64,000 bases of DNA. Origin: Sapria himalayana (Eukaryota > Streptophyta > Magnoliopsida > Malpighiales > Rafflesiaceae). The position numbers were made by a program, and so were the translations under genes. Every line of letters starts with the position of its first letter. Position 1 is the first letter of the stretch. A model generated the notes under the pieces. It ran no database searches and had not been told where the DNA came from. It saw only the letters and a list, made by a program, of their open reading frames with translations. The DNA lies in the NCBI GenBank assembly GCA_029783825.1, contig JAREIK010000385.1:2834501-2898500 (forward strand), written 5' to 3'. Positions 36,931-46,995 of the stretch are shown here, piece after piece.

Positions 36931-37029
36931 CTTATTTACTATGATATGAAATTAATATCGCAACTACTAAATTTTTATGGGATAAATATAACTATGACTC
37001 AAAAATAATATTATAGGTAAAAAGAAAAT

Positions 37030-37375
37030 ATTATGTAGTTGAAAGATTATATTAACGATATGATAAAATCATTGCATACAAAAATTAACATGTCTAAATA
37101 TAGAAAGTTTCAGCCAAGAATTGATGCTGAAACTATATTGATGAACTCACATATCACCAAATCACTAATTCTCTCTAAAAATAGAATAATTTCATGACTA
37201 TTCAACAAATTCCACTAAAACTCCAAAGTTATAAAATTAATCTAATATGGCTCATTTTCATACTTACACATCATCTAATTTCATTTTCATACTTAAACAT
37301 CATCTAATTTCATTTCAAATATATATAAATGCTCGATATTTTAAATATCGAACAAACTCAAGTACTAAAATTATT
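37030..37375 (+). repeat. Direct repeat flanking a GC-rich element, left copy
   Basis: Shares with 38840-39150 the series tagttgaaagattata, catatcaccaaatcactaattctct, ttcatgactattcaacaaat, ctccaaagttataaaatt, catcatctaatttcatttcaaatata and gatattttaaatatcgaa. Confidence 0.65.
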
Positions 37376-38240
37376 ATTTATCCCTGAGCAATAATTTCTC
37401 ACTCAATAAAAATGAACCTCTTCATAATCACAGATAAATTCATAACAATTGATTATAACATTATAATATAAAAATAAATAAAAAGTACAAATCAATAAGA
37501 TGAGAAAGGTCGGCGATATAATTTTCCTTTGTGATCAAACTTCTAAAAGTAGAAATATACTTTAAAGCTAACGAATCAAATAAGTGCATGGTGTCTCGGA
37601 ATCTCACTTCTCAAAAGCTGACGAATCAAATATTTTCACCAAAATCATGAAACATGTCTTATTTTTGCCCAATGTAGTTTGATACTCCTTTAAACAATTT
37701 CATTATTAAATACAAGTCCTTTTGATTCATACTAAATTTTTCGAATTCTACTATTCATTGGTTCTTTTAATATTGCATGTCATTTTCTATTCAGTTTTTC
37801 TCTTTTCACTATTATTTTATTTTAATCCACAATATTGACCTCATACAATCTCCCAGATGATTCAATATTGCTCATCAATCTAATATCTACTCATTTTATC
37901 TTATCTTATAAAAGTTTATAAATCTTGTCTTTAAACTTTTCTTGTATCGTGATGGGTAATATCACTTTTTATTAGAGATGCATGTTCCACACTACATTTC
38001 ATTTTTTTAGTTTTCTCTACTACTGTTGTACTTAAAGATTAAATCTCATGTTCCATGAATTTTTTAGTTTTTTTTTTTTGGATTTATGCTATGCATTTCC
38101 AAAAAAGAGATAAATATCACTTAACATACCTCATCGTCCAACTAGGTAATACTCCATGCGGACTTCCATTTCTTCTCATCTTTCACCGCCTTCTTTTTAT
38201 GTCTCATATGTCAGCTTGGGTGAAAAAAGATCATTCTTCC
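37376..38240. other. AT-rich spacer
   Basis: No gene seen between the left repeat and the GC-rich element. Confidence 0.5.
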
Positions 38241-38241
38241 C

Positions 38242-38781
38242 TATAGGTGTCAATCGACCCAAGTTGCCCGGGCATGGCCGACAACACGGCCAAGTTTAGC
38301 CATGCAAGGCCCAGCATGACATGATCCAGAATCATACTTGGTCCCAGGCCATGTCATCCCATGGCATGGCTCGTGCCGTGCTAGGCCGACACGAGCCATG
38401 CCACATGCCAGACTAAGCACAACCCAAGTGTCTGGCCCGGAGGAAAGGTCCATTGGCTCAACTTTTCAGGGACTCAGGACTGGCTAAGGGTTATGAGCCA
38501 AATCTCATTGTGTGATCAGAAAACATGGCCAATTACAATTGGCTGGTCACTTAAGCTGGCCATGTAAGTCAATCAATTGGCTAGTCCAGCACAGCATAGT
38601 CCGACATTGTGTTGAACTCGATCGTGCCACCATGTAGTGCTAGGCCGGCTAGATTATTCTCATGTCGTGCCTGGCATAGCACGAGAATTATACTGTTTCT
38701 TGTTTGGCATAGCATTGTGGCACGGCAATGCCTAGCAAAAATGGACTTTGACGGCATGACACGGCCTGGTTGACATCTATA
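38242..38781. mobile_element. GC-rich MITE-like element, family G copy 1
   Basis: A 540-bp GC-rich island in AT-rich DNA, with inverted ends tataggtgtcaatc and (reverse complement) tatagatgtcaacc. The interior has many ggcatgg, gccatg and gcacgag motifs on both strands. Plant elements with ends like TAGRTGTCAA and GGCCCGG-type interiors are common non-autonomous DNA transposons. A related, more broken copy lies at 53426-54467. The open frame at 38250-38453 is not a gene. Confidence 0.65.
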
Positions 38782-38839
38782 TTCTTTCTAAATTTCTATC
38801 AGTTCTTCTCTTTTCCTTTGAGAATCAGCCAAAAATTAA

Positions 38840-39150
38840 AGTGTTATATGATTAAAAGATTATACTAATTAGGTGATATACAAAATATATAAAGATTATC
38901 ACAACTAAATATATAAGGTTTTAACAAAAAATAAATATCAAAACCACTTAAATGAACTTACATATCACTAAATCACCAAATCTCTACAAAAACATAATGA
39001 TTTTATGGATATTCATCAAAATCTACCAAACCTCCAAAGTTATGGAATCGATTCAATTATAGCTTATTTCATGCTTATATATCATCTAATATCATTCCAA
39101 ATATACAAGAATGTTAGATATTTTATATACCAAATAAAAACTGTGTTATA
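38840..39150 (+). repeat. Direct repeat, right copy
   Basis: Matches 37030-37375 block by block: catatcactaaatcaccaaatctct, ttatggatattcatcaaa, ctccaaagttatggaat, catctaatatcattccaaat, gatattttatata. Confidence 0.65.
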
Positions 39151-39239
39151 TAAAAACATTAGATATATGTTTATATATCTAATGTATATTTATATATGTA
39201 TATCATTTATTTTGTTTTTTTTATGTAAATATTTTGATT

Positions 39240-39535
39240 AGGCATATGTTTGATAAAAACCATGTGACTGATTTGCCTGTTGCGGATTTTATATGTGGAG
39301 AGCATGAGTTTGAATCTCACAAATGATTATTTCTTTAGAATTATATGGTTTCTTGATTTCTAACACATTATGTTTATAATTAATAAAATTTTATTTTAAT
39401 TTTTTTTTAATTTTGGAGAGTAAAATCGGATTGATAAATTTTAGTACAACAAAACTTAATTATTTTAGAATTAAATATATTTTTTTAATTATGAAAAGTT
39501 TGGTATACCAAAATAAAATATTATGTGTTTGCTGC
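39240..39535 (+). repeat. Repeat family C, copy 1 (tRNA-like B box)
   Basis: Shares with 45660-45975 the run aaaaaccat, ggagagcatgagtttgaatctca, gataaattttagtayaa, aaaacttaattattttaga and attatgaaaagttt...taccaaaat. gagtttgaatctc resembles a tRNA B box. This suggests a tRNA-derived retroposon, but the A box is poor. Confidence 0.55.
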
Positions 39536-39679
39536 AATAAAACACAATTATTTGTAGAAATTAATGTATAAATCTCACTTTTAAATTCTCATTGAAAAGT
39601 AGGAATATTCAAAGATAAATGTCAAAAGGTTTATTAAAGGTAAACCATCTTTTCAATTTTACTTACATTTTAGGTGAAT

Positions 39680-40295
39680 TATTTTGGTGGAATTATGTTT
39701 TTGGTTGATTCCCCATAAATTTTTAAAAATTAGAAACTGAAATTTTAATATTTGAAAAAAAGACATAAAACTATAAATAAATTAAAAATAATGGTACTCG
39801 AATTCGTAAATACTAAACTACCCTCACCGGTCTCTCCAGCCCCTCACCCCTCCCCTCTCGCCCCTCTCTCCCCACCCCTCTCCATGAGCTTAAGAAGGAG
39901 CTCAGTCGAGCTCCAACAAGCTCCTTCGTGTAGCTCGTAGAGCTCCGTCGAGCTCTCGTTGCAGCTCGACGGAGCTCACTGAAGTTCCACATCGAGCTCG
40001 CTGAAGCTCGACGGAGCTCCTTCGTGGAGTGAGCTCCACGAAGGAGCTCGTGGAGAGGGGCGGTGGGAAAGGGGTGGAAAGAGAGGAGCGAGGGGTGAGG
40101 GGAGATGAGTGGGGGAAGATAGACAAGGGGAGAGGAGCGAGGGGCGAGGGTAATTTAGTACTTATGAATTCGAGTTGTCTTATTTTTAATTTATTTATAG
40201 TTTTTTGACTTTTTTTAAAATTTTAAAATTTAGTTTCTAATTTGAAAATTTTTTGGGGAATCACCCCAAAATATAATTCTCCCAATTATTTTAGA
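39680..40295. mobile_element. Long foldback element with a GAGCTC-rich core
   Basis: The left arm runs tggtggaattatg, ttgattcccca, attagaaact, ctataaataaattaaaaata, cgaattcgtaaatactaaa, ctaccctc. The right arm gives the reverse complement of the same series (gagggtaatttagtac, atgaattcgag, taatttatttatag, tggggaatcacccc, aattctccca). Arms are about 280 bp each. The core (39895-40060) carries nine GAGCTC hexamers and pyrimidine/purine-rich flanks that also mirror each other. The two apparent open frames here are products of the repeat. Confidence 0.75.
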
Positions 40296-40874
40296 GAAGA
40301 TTATGTTTGAGCCCTAAATGAAAATAATTATATTTTAAAAAAAATAATTCTTTAAAAACATGTTTTCAAAAACACTATTTATGTAAAAATAATTATAAGC
40401 AGTATATATATTTATATAATGATAATTATATTTTTGTGCATGTGTGTGTGTGTGTGTAACTTTTTCAATATGTTAAAAACTATAGATATCATTATATAGT
40501 TACATAGTTGTCATTATATAGTTATGTATGTATTTATATATGTATATATATAATGATACATAGCTGTAAACATATATAGTTACATAGTTGTATGCATTTT
40601 ATAATTAAAGAACTTAAGAGATAGTGGAAGTTGATTTTGAGAAAACCAAAAAAAAAAAAAAAAAAAACTCTCACGGTGTTATTTATGTTTCCTCCTTTTT
40701 TATACTTGCCTCATGAGCCTCGCAAATAAAGATGTCAATGTGTTTCTTGTATTGTGGTACGTGCTTGTTGGTGTGTGTGTGTGTGTGTGTGTGTGTAATT
40801 ATATATAATGATATAAATATATTTATCTATAATTATATATAAATTATTCTATATATACATACATATAAATATAT
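40296..40874. other. AT-rich spacer left of the young copia element
   Basis: Contains an A20 run near 40649 and (GT)n at 40771-40797. No gene. Confidence 0.6.
40870..40874. other. Target-site duplication, left
   Basis: tatat directly before the left LTR; the same tatat follows the right LTR at 45505-45509. The 5-bp length is normal for copia integration, but the site itself is low-complexity. Confidence 0.75.
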
Positions 40875-41109
40875 TGTTATAAAATAAAAGTAAACCCGCA
40901 ATAATTTGAAAGATAGAAAATTCAAAAGTAAAGCAATTAATTACATAAGGAAATAAAATACATTCAAAAGAAAATGAGAAATTGTAATACATGAGAATGA
41001 TTTTCAAAGAAATAGAAAAGCCCTTTATATAGGAAAAAGTTTGGAAATCTCCAAACAATTTTCCAATGTGGGCAAGGTGATTTTCACCTACCCCCATATT
41101 AAAATAACA
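40875..41109 (-). repeat. 3' LTR of the young copia element
   Basis: 235 bp, TGTTAT at one end and AATAACA at the other. It differs from the 5' LTR by three transitions (cccgc/cctgc, attcaa/atttaa, catgag/catggg on the plus strand). Confidence 0.95.
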
Positions 41110-41120
41110 TTCTCCCACTT
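41110..41120 (-). other. Polypurine tract of the young copia element
   Basis: On the minus strand aagtgggagaa directly precedes TGTTATTTT of the LTR. It primes plus-strand DNA synthesis. Confidence 0.85.
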
Positions 41121-41125
41121 GAAAA

Positions 41126-42826
41126 TCACTTTCTTTGCTTGTCAATACATGCTTCCAATCTTGTTAAGCCACATGAAGTTCTACACCATTCAAACTTGTC
41201 ATTGCTGATCGGTTTGGTTAAAACATCTGCTATGTTTTCTTCGGTATCAATCTTTTGCCAATCCACACTTCCTTCTTCTACTTTCTCTCGTACAAAATGA
41301 TATTGTACCCTGATGTGTTTTGTCTTGGAGTGAAATACTGGATTTCTTGCCAAGTGTAGAGCACCTTGACTATCACAAAATAAAGTCACATTATCTTGTT
41401 TATATCCAAGCTCTTCCAATAGTATTTGCAACCAGATTGCTTCTTTACTGGCTTGTGTAGCTGCAACATATTCTGCTTCTGTCGTAGAAGTAGATACAAT
41501 AGGTTGGAATTTCGAAACCCAACTTACAGCTCCTCCAGCAAGAGAAAAAACATAACCTATTGTAGACTTGCTATTATCAACATTTCCAGCATAGTCTGCA
41601 TCAACATAACCTCTGACAATAAGATCTGAACTTCCATAACATATTGTAGTATTTGAGGTTCCTTTCAGATATCTAAAAATCCTCTTCACAGTACTCCAAT
41701 GTTCTAAGCCCGGATTTGCCATGAATCGACTAACCACTCCCACTGCTTGTGCAATATCTGGTCTTGTACAAATCATTGCAAACATTAAACTTCCCACTGC
41801 TGATGCATACGGTACTCGAGACATCTTCATCCTCTCTTCTTCCGAGCTAGGACACATACTTGAGGATAATTTGAAATTAACAGGAAGAAGGGTAGAAATT
41901 GGCTTACTATCTTGCATGTTAAAGCGACGCAAGATTTTGTTAAAATAATTTTGTTGAGAAAGCCAAATCTTCTTATTATTTCTATCTCGGTAAATCTGCA
42001 TCCCTAGAATCTTGTTTGCTAGTCCCAAGTCCTTCATATCAAATTCCCTAGCCAACTGTGCCTTCAATTCTTGGATTCGACATTTGTTTGGGCCTGCTAC
42101 CAACATGTCATCCACATATAATAGTAAAATGATGAAATCATTTTTTTCAAACCTTTTGTAGTATGTACAATGGTCTGAACTTAGTCTATTATATCCAAGG
42201 CTCATGATGAAGGAATCAAATCTCTTATACCAACACCTCGGTACTTGTTTCAAACCGTATAGAGATTTATTCAACTTACAAACCAAGTTCTCTTTACCAA
42301 TTTCAATAAATCCTTCTGGCTGGAACATATAAATTTCTTCTTCAATTTCTCCATGAAGAAAAGCAGTTTTAACATCTAACTGCTCCAAATGCAAATCAAG
42401 TGTAGCACATAGAGTCATTACTACTCTAATTGTTGTAAGACGAACCACCGGAGAAAAAATTTCATTGAAGTCAATACCTTCTTTCTGAGCATACCCCTTT
42501 ATCACCAATCTTGCACGATATCGTTCTATTTGATCATTGCTATCCCATTTTATCTTGTAAACCCATTTGTTTCTAATAGCTTTTCTTCCGATTAGTAATG
42601 GTACTAGCTTCCAAGTCTTGTTCTTGTGTAGAGCTTCAATTTCTTCCACCATTGTTGTCATCCACAGAGATGCATCTGAATTATTTGAAGCTTCTTGAAA
42701 TGTTGAAGGTTCTCCATCTTCTGTTAGGAGACAATATGCAATGTTGCTCTCCGTAACATACTCCAAGTGCCAAGCTGGCGGTCTTTTATTACGAATTGGC
42801 CGACTAACCCCTTGAGCCTCAGACAC
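41126..42826 (-). pseudogene. Copia reverse transcriptase and RNase H part of the polyprotein
   Basis: 566 residues to the TAG that ends the polyprotein. The RT opens with LWMTTMVEEIEALHKNKTW, followed by RYRARLVIKGYAQKEGIDFN, LDVKTAFLHGEIEEEIYM, and the active site FIILLLYVDDMLVAGPN. RNase H blocks are YVDADYAGNVDNSKSTIGYV, TSTTEAEYVAATQASKEAIW and LFCDSQGALHLARNP, then HIRVQYHFVRE. All catalytic motifs are present. It is cut from the integrase by an in-frame TAA at 42836-42838; the Met used here is internal. It could be made only by readthrough or reinitiation. Confidence 0.9.
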
Positions 42827-42835
42827 GACTTGTTC

Positions 42836-42838
42836 TTA
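42836..42838 (-). other. In-frame stop TAA between integrase and RT
   Basis: Minus strand GAA GCA TAA GAA CAA. It lies in the variable linker after integrase. The frame continues open on both sides. Confidence 0.85.
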
Positions 42839-43777
42839 TGCTTCATGCTCTAATTCTTTCTCCATTGACTTTGGAACATCTTGTTTCTGATCATTTTCTA
42901 CATGAATAGTGGTAGTTTCTGAAACTTCTTTTAATGTGCTATAATCTTCAATTCTTTCTTTAAAAATTACATCTCTGCTGATTATTACCTTGTGGTCAGT
43001 GGGTTCCCACAGGCGATACCCCTTTACTCCTTCAGCATACCCTAAGAATATGCATTTTCTGGATTTTGGATCCAGCTTTGCTCTTTCTTGGGTGTTGTAC
43101 ATTACATATGTAGGACATCCAAAATAATGTAAAGTAGAGTAGTCTGCTGGCTTACCCGTCCACATCTCCATCGGTGTCTTCAAATCAATCGATATTGATG
43201 GCGATCGATTTATCACATAGCATGCAGTTTTTGCTGCTTCCGCCCAAAATGACTTGGGTAGTCTTGCAGTCGTTAACATTGCTCTCATTCTTTCTGCAAG
43301 AGTTCTGTTCAACCGTTCTGCTACTCCATTTTGTTGTGGCGTGTATGTGACTGTGAACTGTCGTTTGATACCTTCTTGCTTACAAAAAACAAGAAAATCA
43401 CCAACTGTATACTCACTTCCATTATCTGTCCGCAAACACTTAATTCTTTTCCCATATTCAAGTTCCACCCATGCTTTGAATTCTTTAAAAGTTAAAAATA
43501 CATCTGACTTTTTCTTGATTGGATATACCCAACATCTCATTGAATAATCATCAATGAAGGATACAAAATACTTTGCTCCTCCATAAGATATTTCAGGTGA
43601 TTCCCATACATCAGAATATATCAAGTCTAGCGTATTTTTACTTCTTACATTTGATCTTTTAAATGCCAATCTATTCTGCTTACTAGTAACACAATGCTCA
43701 CAAAAAGGTAAATTTACTGTTTTGAGCCCCGGAAGTAACTTTTTATTAGAGAGAATCTTCAAACCTTGTTCTGACAT
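42836..43777 (-). pseudogene. Copia integrase part of the polyprotein
   Basis: 313 residues between the TGA at 43796-43798 and the TAA at 42836-42838. The zinc-binding end includes CHMSEQGLKIL and LPFCEHCVTSKQNR; its first His lies upstream of the stop. The DDE core has LIYSDVWESPE, FVSFIDDYSMRCWVYP, LRTDNGSEYTVGDFL and TPQQNGVAERLNRTLAERM. The C-terminal GKPADYSTLHYFGCPTYV, KCIFLGYAEGVKGYRLWEP and VIISRDVIFKE segments are normal for the family. Catalytic residues appear intact. Confidence 0.9.
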
Positions 43778-43795
43778 GTGACATAGTTTAAGATG

Positions 43796-43798
43796 TCA
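43796..43798 (-). other. In-frame stop TGA at the start of the GAG-pre-integrase region
   Basis: Minus strand ACA ATG ATA TGA CAT CTT AAA. Related elements have tryptophan (TGG) here before H-x-x-L-x-H, so one G-to-A change explains it. Confidence 0.85.
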
Positions 43799-44203
43799 TA
43801 TCATTGTTGATTCTTCTTCCTTAGTAATTGATGCAACACATGCATCTGCTTCCTGTACTGTTTCTCCTTTAAGCATGAATAAATTTGCCGTGATCTTTTC
43901 TCCCTTCATTACCACGAGTGAACCTCTCACAATTTTTATCATCCCATTTTCAATATGAGTTTTGCATCCAAGACTATCTATTTGTCCCAAAGACAATAGA
44001 TTTTTCTTCAAGTCAATCACATGTCGTACATCTTGAATGATACGAATCATACCATCAAACATTTTAATTTTGATAGTACCCACACCAATAATTTTCAAAG
44101 TATGATCATCACCCATGTGCACAGACCCACCTGAGATTGGTTCATATTTTTGAAACCAATCTCTCCGAGAAGTCATATGCCACGATGCTCCTGAGTCTAG
44201 CAA
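43796..44203 (-). pseudogene. Copia protease part of the polyprotein
   Basis: The protease motif LLDSGASWHMTSRRDWF stands at the beginning, with the catalytic DSG intact. It is followed by GGSVHMGDDHTLKIIGVGTI, IKMFDGMIRIIQDVRHVIDL and LLSLGQIDSLGCKTHIENG. The aspartic protease cleaves the polyprotein. It is separated from Gag by an in-frame TAG and from integrase by an in-frame TGA. Confidence 0.9.
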
Positions 44204-44218
44204 CCATACATCACTAAA

Positions 44219-44221
44219 CTA
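44219..44221 (-). other. In-frame stop TAG between Gag and protease
   Basis: Minus strand AGT AAA AAA TAG TTT AGT GAT GTA TGG. The open frame continues directly into the SDVWLLDSGAS protease block. Copia elements usually have no stop here. Confidence 0.85.
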
Positions 44222-45070
44222 TTTTTTACTTTCAACTATTGTTGTTACCTCACTATACAAAATACTATCTTCATCATTGATGCTTGCAACATTCCCTTGT
44301 GTCTTAGATAACTCATCATCTATATTTCTTTTCTTAAACCAACAATCTCTTTTTAAGTGTCCTTTCTTACCACAGTTATAACATTTAATATTTTTCTTAC
44401 TTCGAGATTTTGATCTACCATAATTCTGACTCCCACTGGGGCCACGCTCCGTTGATCTCCCTCGTATCATCGTCAAAGCATCTATTTGTTGTGCATTTAC
44501 ATATCTATCCTCTTTGTTTTTACGTCTATTTTCTTCTTCTAAGATGACAGAGGCAATATTATTAAAAATTAAACTATCAGTCAATGCACCATTCGTTAGA
44601 TTAATGACGAGTTGATCATACGAATCAGGTAAACTCTGAAGTAAAATCTCACCACGTTCAACTTCTTCTATCTTGTGACCCAACGTAGTAAGTTGCAAAA
44701 ATAAAGTATCCAGAGTATTGATATGATCAGTTACCGTAACAGATTCCATCATTCGTAAAGTGTACAATCTTCTTTTTAAGAAGATCTTGTTGTGAAGTGA
44801 CTTTGCCTCGTACAACCTTGTGAGAGTATCCCAAATTTCTTTTGCCGTATTCTTTTCTGCCACACTCGATAATACTCCATCAGCAAGTGCCAAATGTAGG
44901 TCAGCTACTGCATTACTATCCATCTCATTCCACTTGTTGTCAAGAATTCCGGTGAGCCTTTTTCCAATTGCATCTAAGCAATTATCCTTCCTCAAAATTG
45001 CCTTAATTTTCATTTTCCACAATGAAAAATTACTTCCATTAAATTTTTCTATTTCAAATTTTGCTGCCAT
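44219..45070 (-). pseudogene. Copia Gag with zinc knuckle
   Basis: 283 residues from ATG at 45070, the natural polyprotein start about 190 bp after the primer-binding site. The N-terminus is MAAKFEIEKFNGSNFSLWKM. The UBN2-type core is AKEIWDTLTRLYEAKSL, FLKRRLYTLRMMESVTVTDH and ILLQSLPDSYDQLVINL. A basic linker (SRSKKN) leads to the CCHC knuckle CYNCGKKGHLKRDC. It forms the particle that packages element RNA. Length and motifs are complete, so this is the one product translated from its own natural start. Confidence 0.9.
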
Positions 45071-45257
45071 GTTTCACTTTTACAGTGAACAGTAACCAAG
45101 AATAATAATAACATTTGTGTTATTACACTAAAAAAGTTCCCAGGTAAGTGGAGGGGCACAATTACCCTCTTAAAAACCACAAACATTGAGGCTCTTATCG
45201 CCCTTTTGACAGAACTTTTCTAAAATGCATTAACTACAAAAGTTACTAACTAACCTC

Positions 45258-45268
45258 CTCTGATACCA
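45258..45268 (-). other. Primer-binding site of the young copia element
   Basis: The minus strand reads TGGTATCAGAG, the exact complement of the plant initiator Met tRNA 3' end, one base after the LTR. Confidence 0.95.
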
Positions 45269-45269
45269 C

Positions 45270-45504
45270 TGTTATAAAATAAAAGTAAACCTGCAATAAT
45301 TTGAAAGATAGAAAATTCAAAAGTAAAGCAATTAATTACATAAGGAAATAAAATACATTTAAAAGAAAATGAGAAATTGTAATACATGGGAATGATTTTC
45401 AAAGAAATAGAAAAGCCCTTTATATAGGAAAAAGTTTGGAAATCTCCAAACAATTTTCCAATGTGGGCAAGGTGATTTTCACCTACCCCCATATTAAAAT
45501 AACA
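45270..45504 (-). repeat. 5' LTR of the young copia element, with TATA box
   Basis: 235 bp. On the minus strand it carries CTATATAAAG at 45427-45418, the likely promoter, and a small palindrome GGTGAAAATCACC near its 5' end. Confidence 0.95.
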
Positions 45505-45659
45505 TATATGTTTATATGTATGCATGTATATATGTATGTGTGTGTGTGTGTTTATATTATATGAATATATATGATTTCAATTCATATATATATTTATATG
45601 TCTACATATATTTATGTATATTTATATATGTATAACATTTACTTTGTTTTTAAATATAA
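45505..45659. other. Right target duplication and AT-rich flank
   Basis: tatat at 45505-45509 completes the target duplication, followed by TA/TG-rich sequence. Confidence 0.7.
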
Positions 45660-45975
45660 ATATTTCAATTTATGTCACTTTAATTAAGTAAAAACCATAT
45701 GCCTAATTGGCCCGTTGTGGTTTGTGGAGATTATGGGTTTGAATCTCATCGAAGTCCATTCTATTGTATTATGTGATTTCTTGCTTTATATCAAAAGTTT
45801 TTCAATTAATATTATTTTATTTTATTTTCAAATTTCAGAGAACAAAATCGAGTTGATAAATTTTAGTATATTAAAACTTAATTATTTTAGAATCTAAAAT
45901 ATTTTATTTTAATTATGAAAAGTTTAATTCAACAAAAATTAAATATTTTTATTTTGGTGTACCAAAATACAAATC
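45660..45975 (+). repeat. Repeat family C, copy 2
   Basis: Matches 39240-39535. gcctaattggcccg (45697) and gggtttgaatctc (45736) stand about where tRNA A and B boxes would. The tail ttattttggtgtaccaaaatac recurs at the end of copy 3. Confidence 0.55.
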
Positions 45976-46620
45976 TCTCTTAATCTCTATACAATCCCTC
46001 GCTTTTTGATTGGATAAAAAAATTTGTGAAAAAACTTATTTTACTAATAATTAATTATTATAAATACAAACAACGATAAAGAAAAACAATAAAATAAAAA
46101 ATAAATACATTAAAATAATAAAGATTATTTTTTGAATTTTAACATTTTTACACTATTAATAAATAAATAAATAGAAATGTTTGTAGAAAGTAACTGTTCA
46201 TTTTGACATTGTGCCTGATGAACAAAATTATTTACACCTTAATTTTATAATAATTAATTTCAACATAATATAATATCCATAAATTTTATTTACAATTCAT
46301 TAAATAAAACTAAGTTTAAATGTTAAGTTTAAATAGGTCAATAATTTTTTTTTATTTTTTAGGTTTATTAAGTTTAAATAGTTTATTTTGATTATATAAA
46401 TAATGAATATCATAACTGTTTGTCAGGATTAAAATTAATTATTTTAAGTAAATATAATATTTTATTCTCGAACATATTAAAATATTAAGGCGTCAGATTT
46501 TGAACATTAAAAGTCGCTTAAATATGTTAATTATTAAGCATAATTTATTTTTATTTAGAAAAAAATATTTAATAGATTAATATTTTTTTAAAATTGCACG
46601 AACCCAAATTAACTCACATT
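45976..46620. other. AT-rich region upstream of PLD alpha
   Basis: No gene or element identified; the PLD promoter must lie at its right end. Confidence 0.5.
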
Positions 46621-46847
46621 TGAAGTTCCTATTAGTAGTGTTGGATTGGGACATTGGGTCGCGTCCTGTTTCATCTCCATTCTCCACCTTCCCTGATTAT
46701 CTGGTCGTCGTCGTCGTCATTGCTGTTTGCTCCGCATCTTCCATTCCTCCTTCGTTCCAAATTTTCGATCTGCAGGAATTGGAGAAGAAGATCCTGATCG
46801 TATCTGCTGGATAATCTTCGATTCTCACAATCTGCTCAGCAGCGAGA
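46621..46847 (+). promoter_or_regulatory. Promoter-proximal and 5' UTR region of PLD alpha
   Basis: Composition changes abruptly from AT-rich to mixed at about 46620. The segment has pyrimidine-rich tracts and a (GTC)5 run at 46703-46717, typical of plant leaders. The start site is not determined. Confidence 0.5.
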
Positions 46848-46988
46848 GTGAGCTTTCATCTCAATTTGTCATATGTTTGTATGTTGCCACTGTGTTGCAC
46901 GATCATTGATCAAGATCAAAATGACTCGTCTGTCTCCGAGAGAAGACACTCATAGATGTGTATATTTAATTCTTCAATTCTTTGCCAG
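46848..46988 (+). other. Probable 5' UTR intron of PLD alpha
   Basis: gaga|GTGAGC at 46848 and tttgcCAG at 46984-46988, just 7 bases before the ATG. Introns in the leader are usual in plant PLD alpha genes. An upstream ATG frame running through it would be removed. Confidence 0.55.
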
Positions 46989-46995
46989 GTCTGAA

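Larger units (their letters stand above)
40875..45504 (-). mobile_element. Young, nearly complete Ty1/copia element (4630 bp)
   Basis: A minus-strand element bounded by 235-bp LTRs (40875-41109 and 45270-45504) that begin TG and end CA, differ at three positions only, and are flanked by tatat on both sides. The primer-binding site is one base inside the 5' LTR and the polypurine tract abuts the 3' LTR. The interior is a single reading frame of 1315 codons (45070-41126) with Gag, protease, integrase, RT and RNase H, broken only by three in-frame stops and no frameshift. LTR divergence of about 1.3% means recent insertion. The order protease-integrase-RT is diagnostic of Ty1/copia. The Gag start (AKFEIEKFNGSNFSLWK) suggests a Tnt1/Tork- or Ivana-like lineage, which I cannot decide. 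Confidence 0.95.

Noticed and set aside
39752..40126. Pro/Ser-rich open frames on both strands
   Set aside because: They come from the mirrored pyrimidine/purine and GAGCTC repeats of the foldback element.
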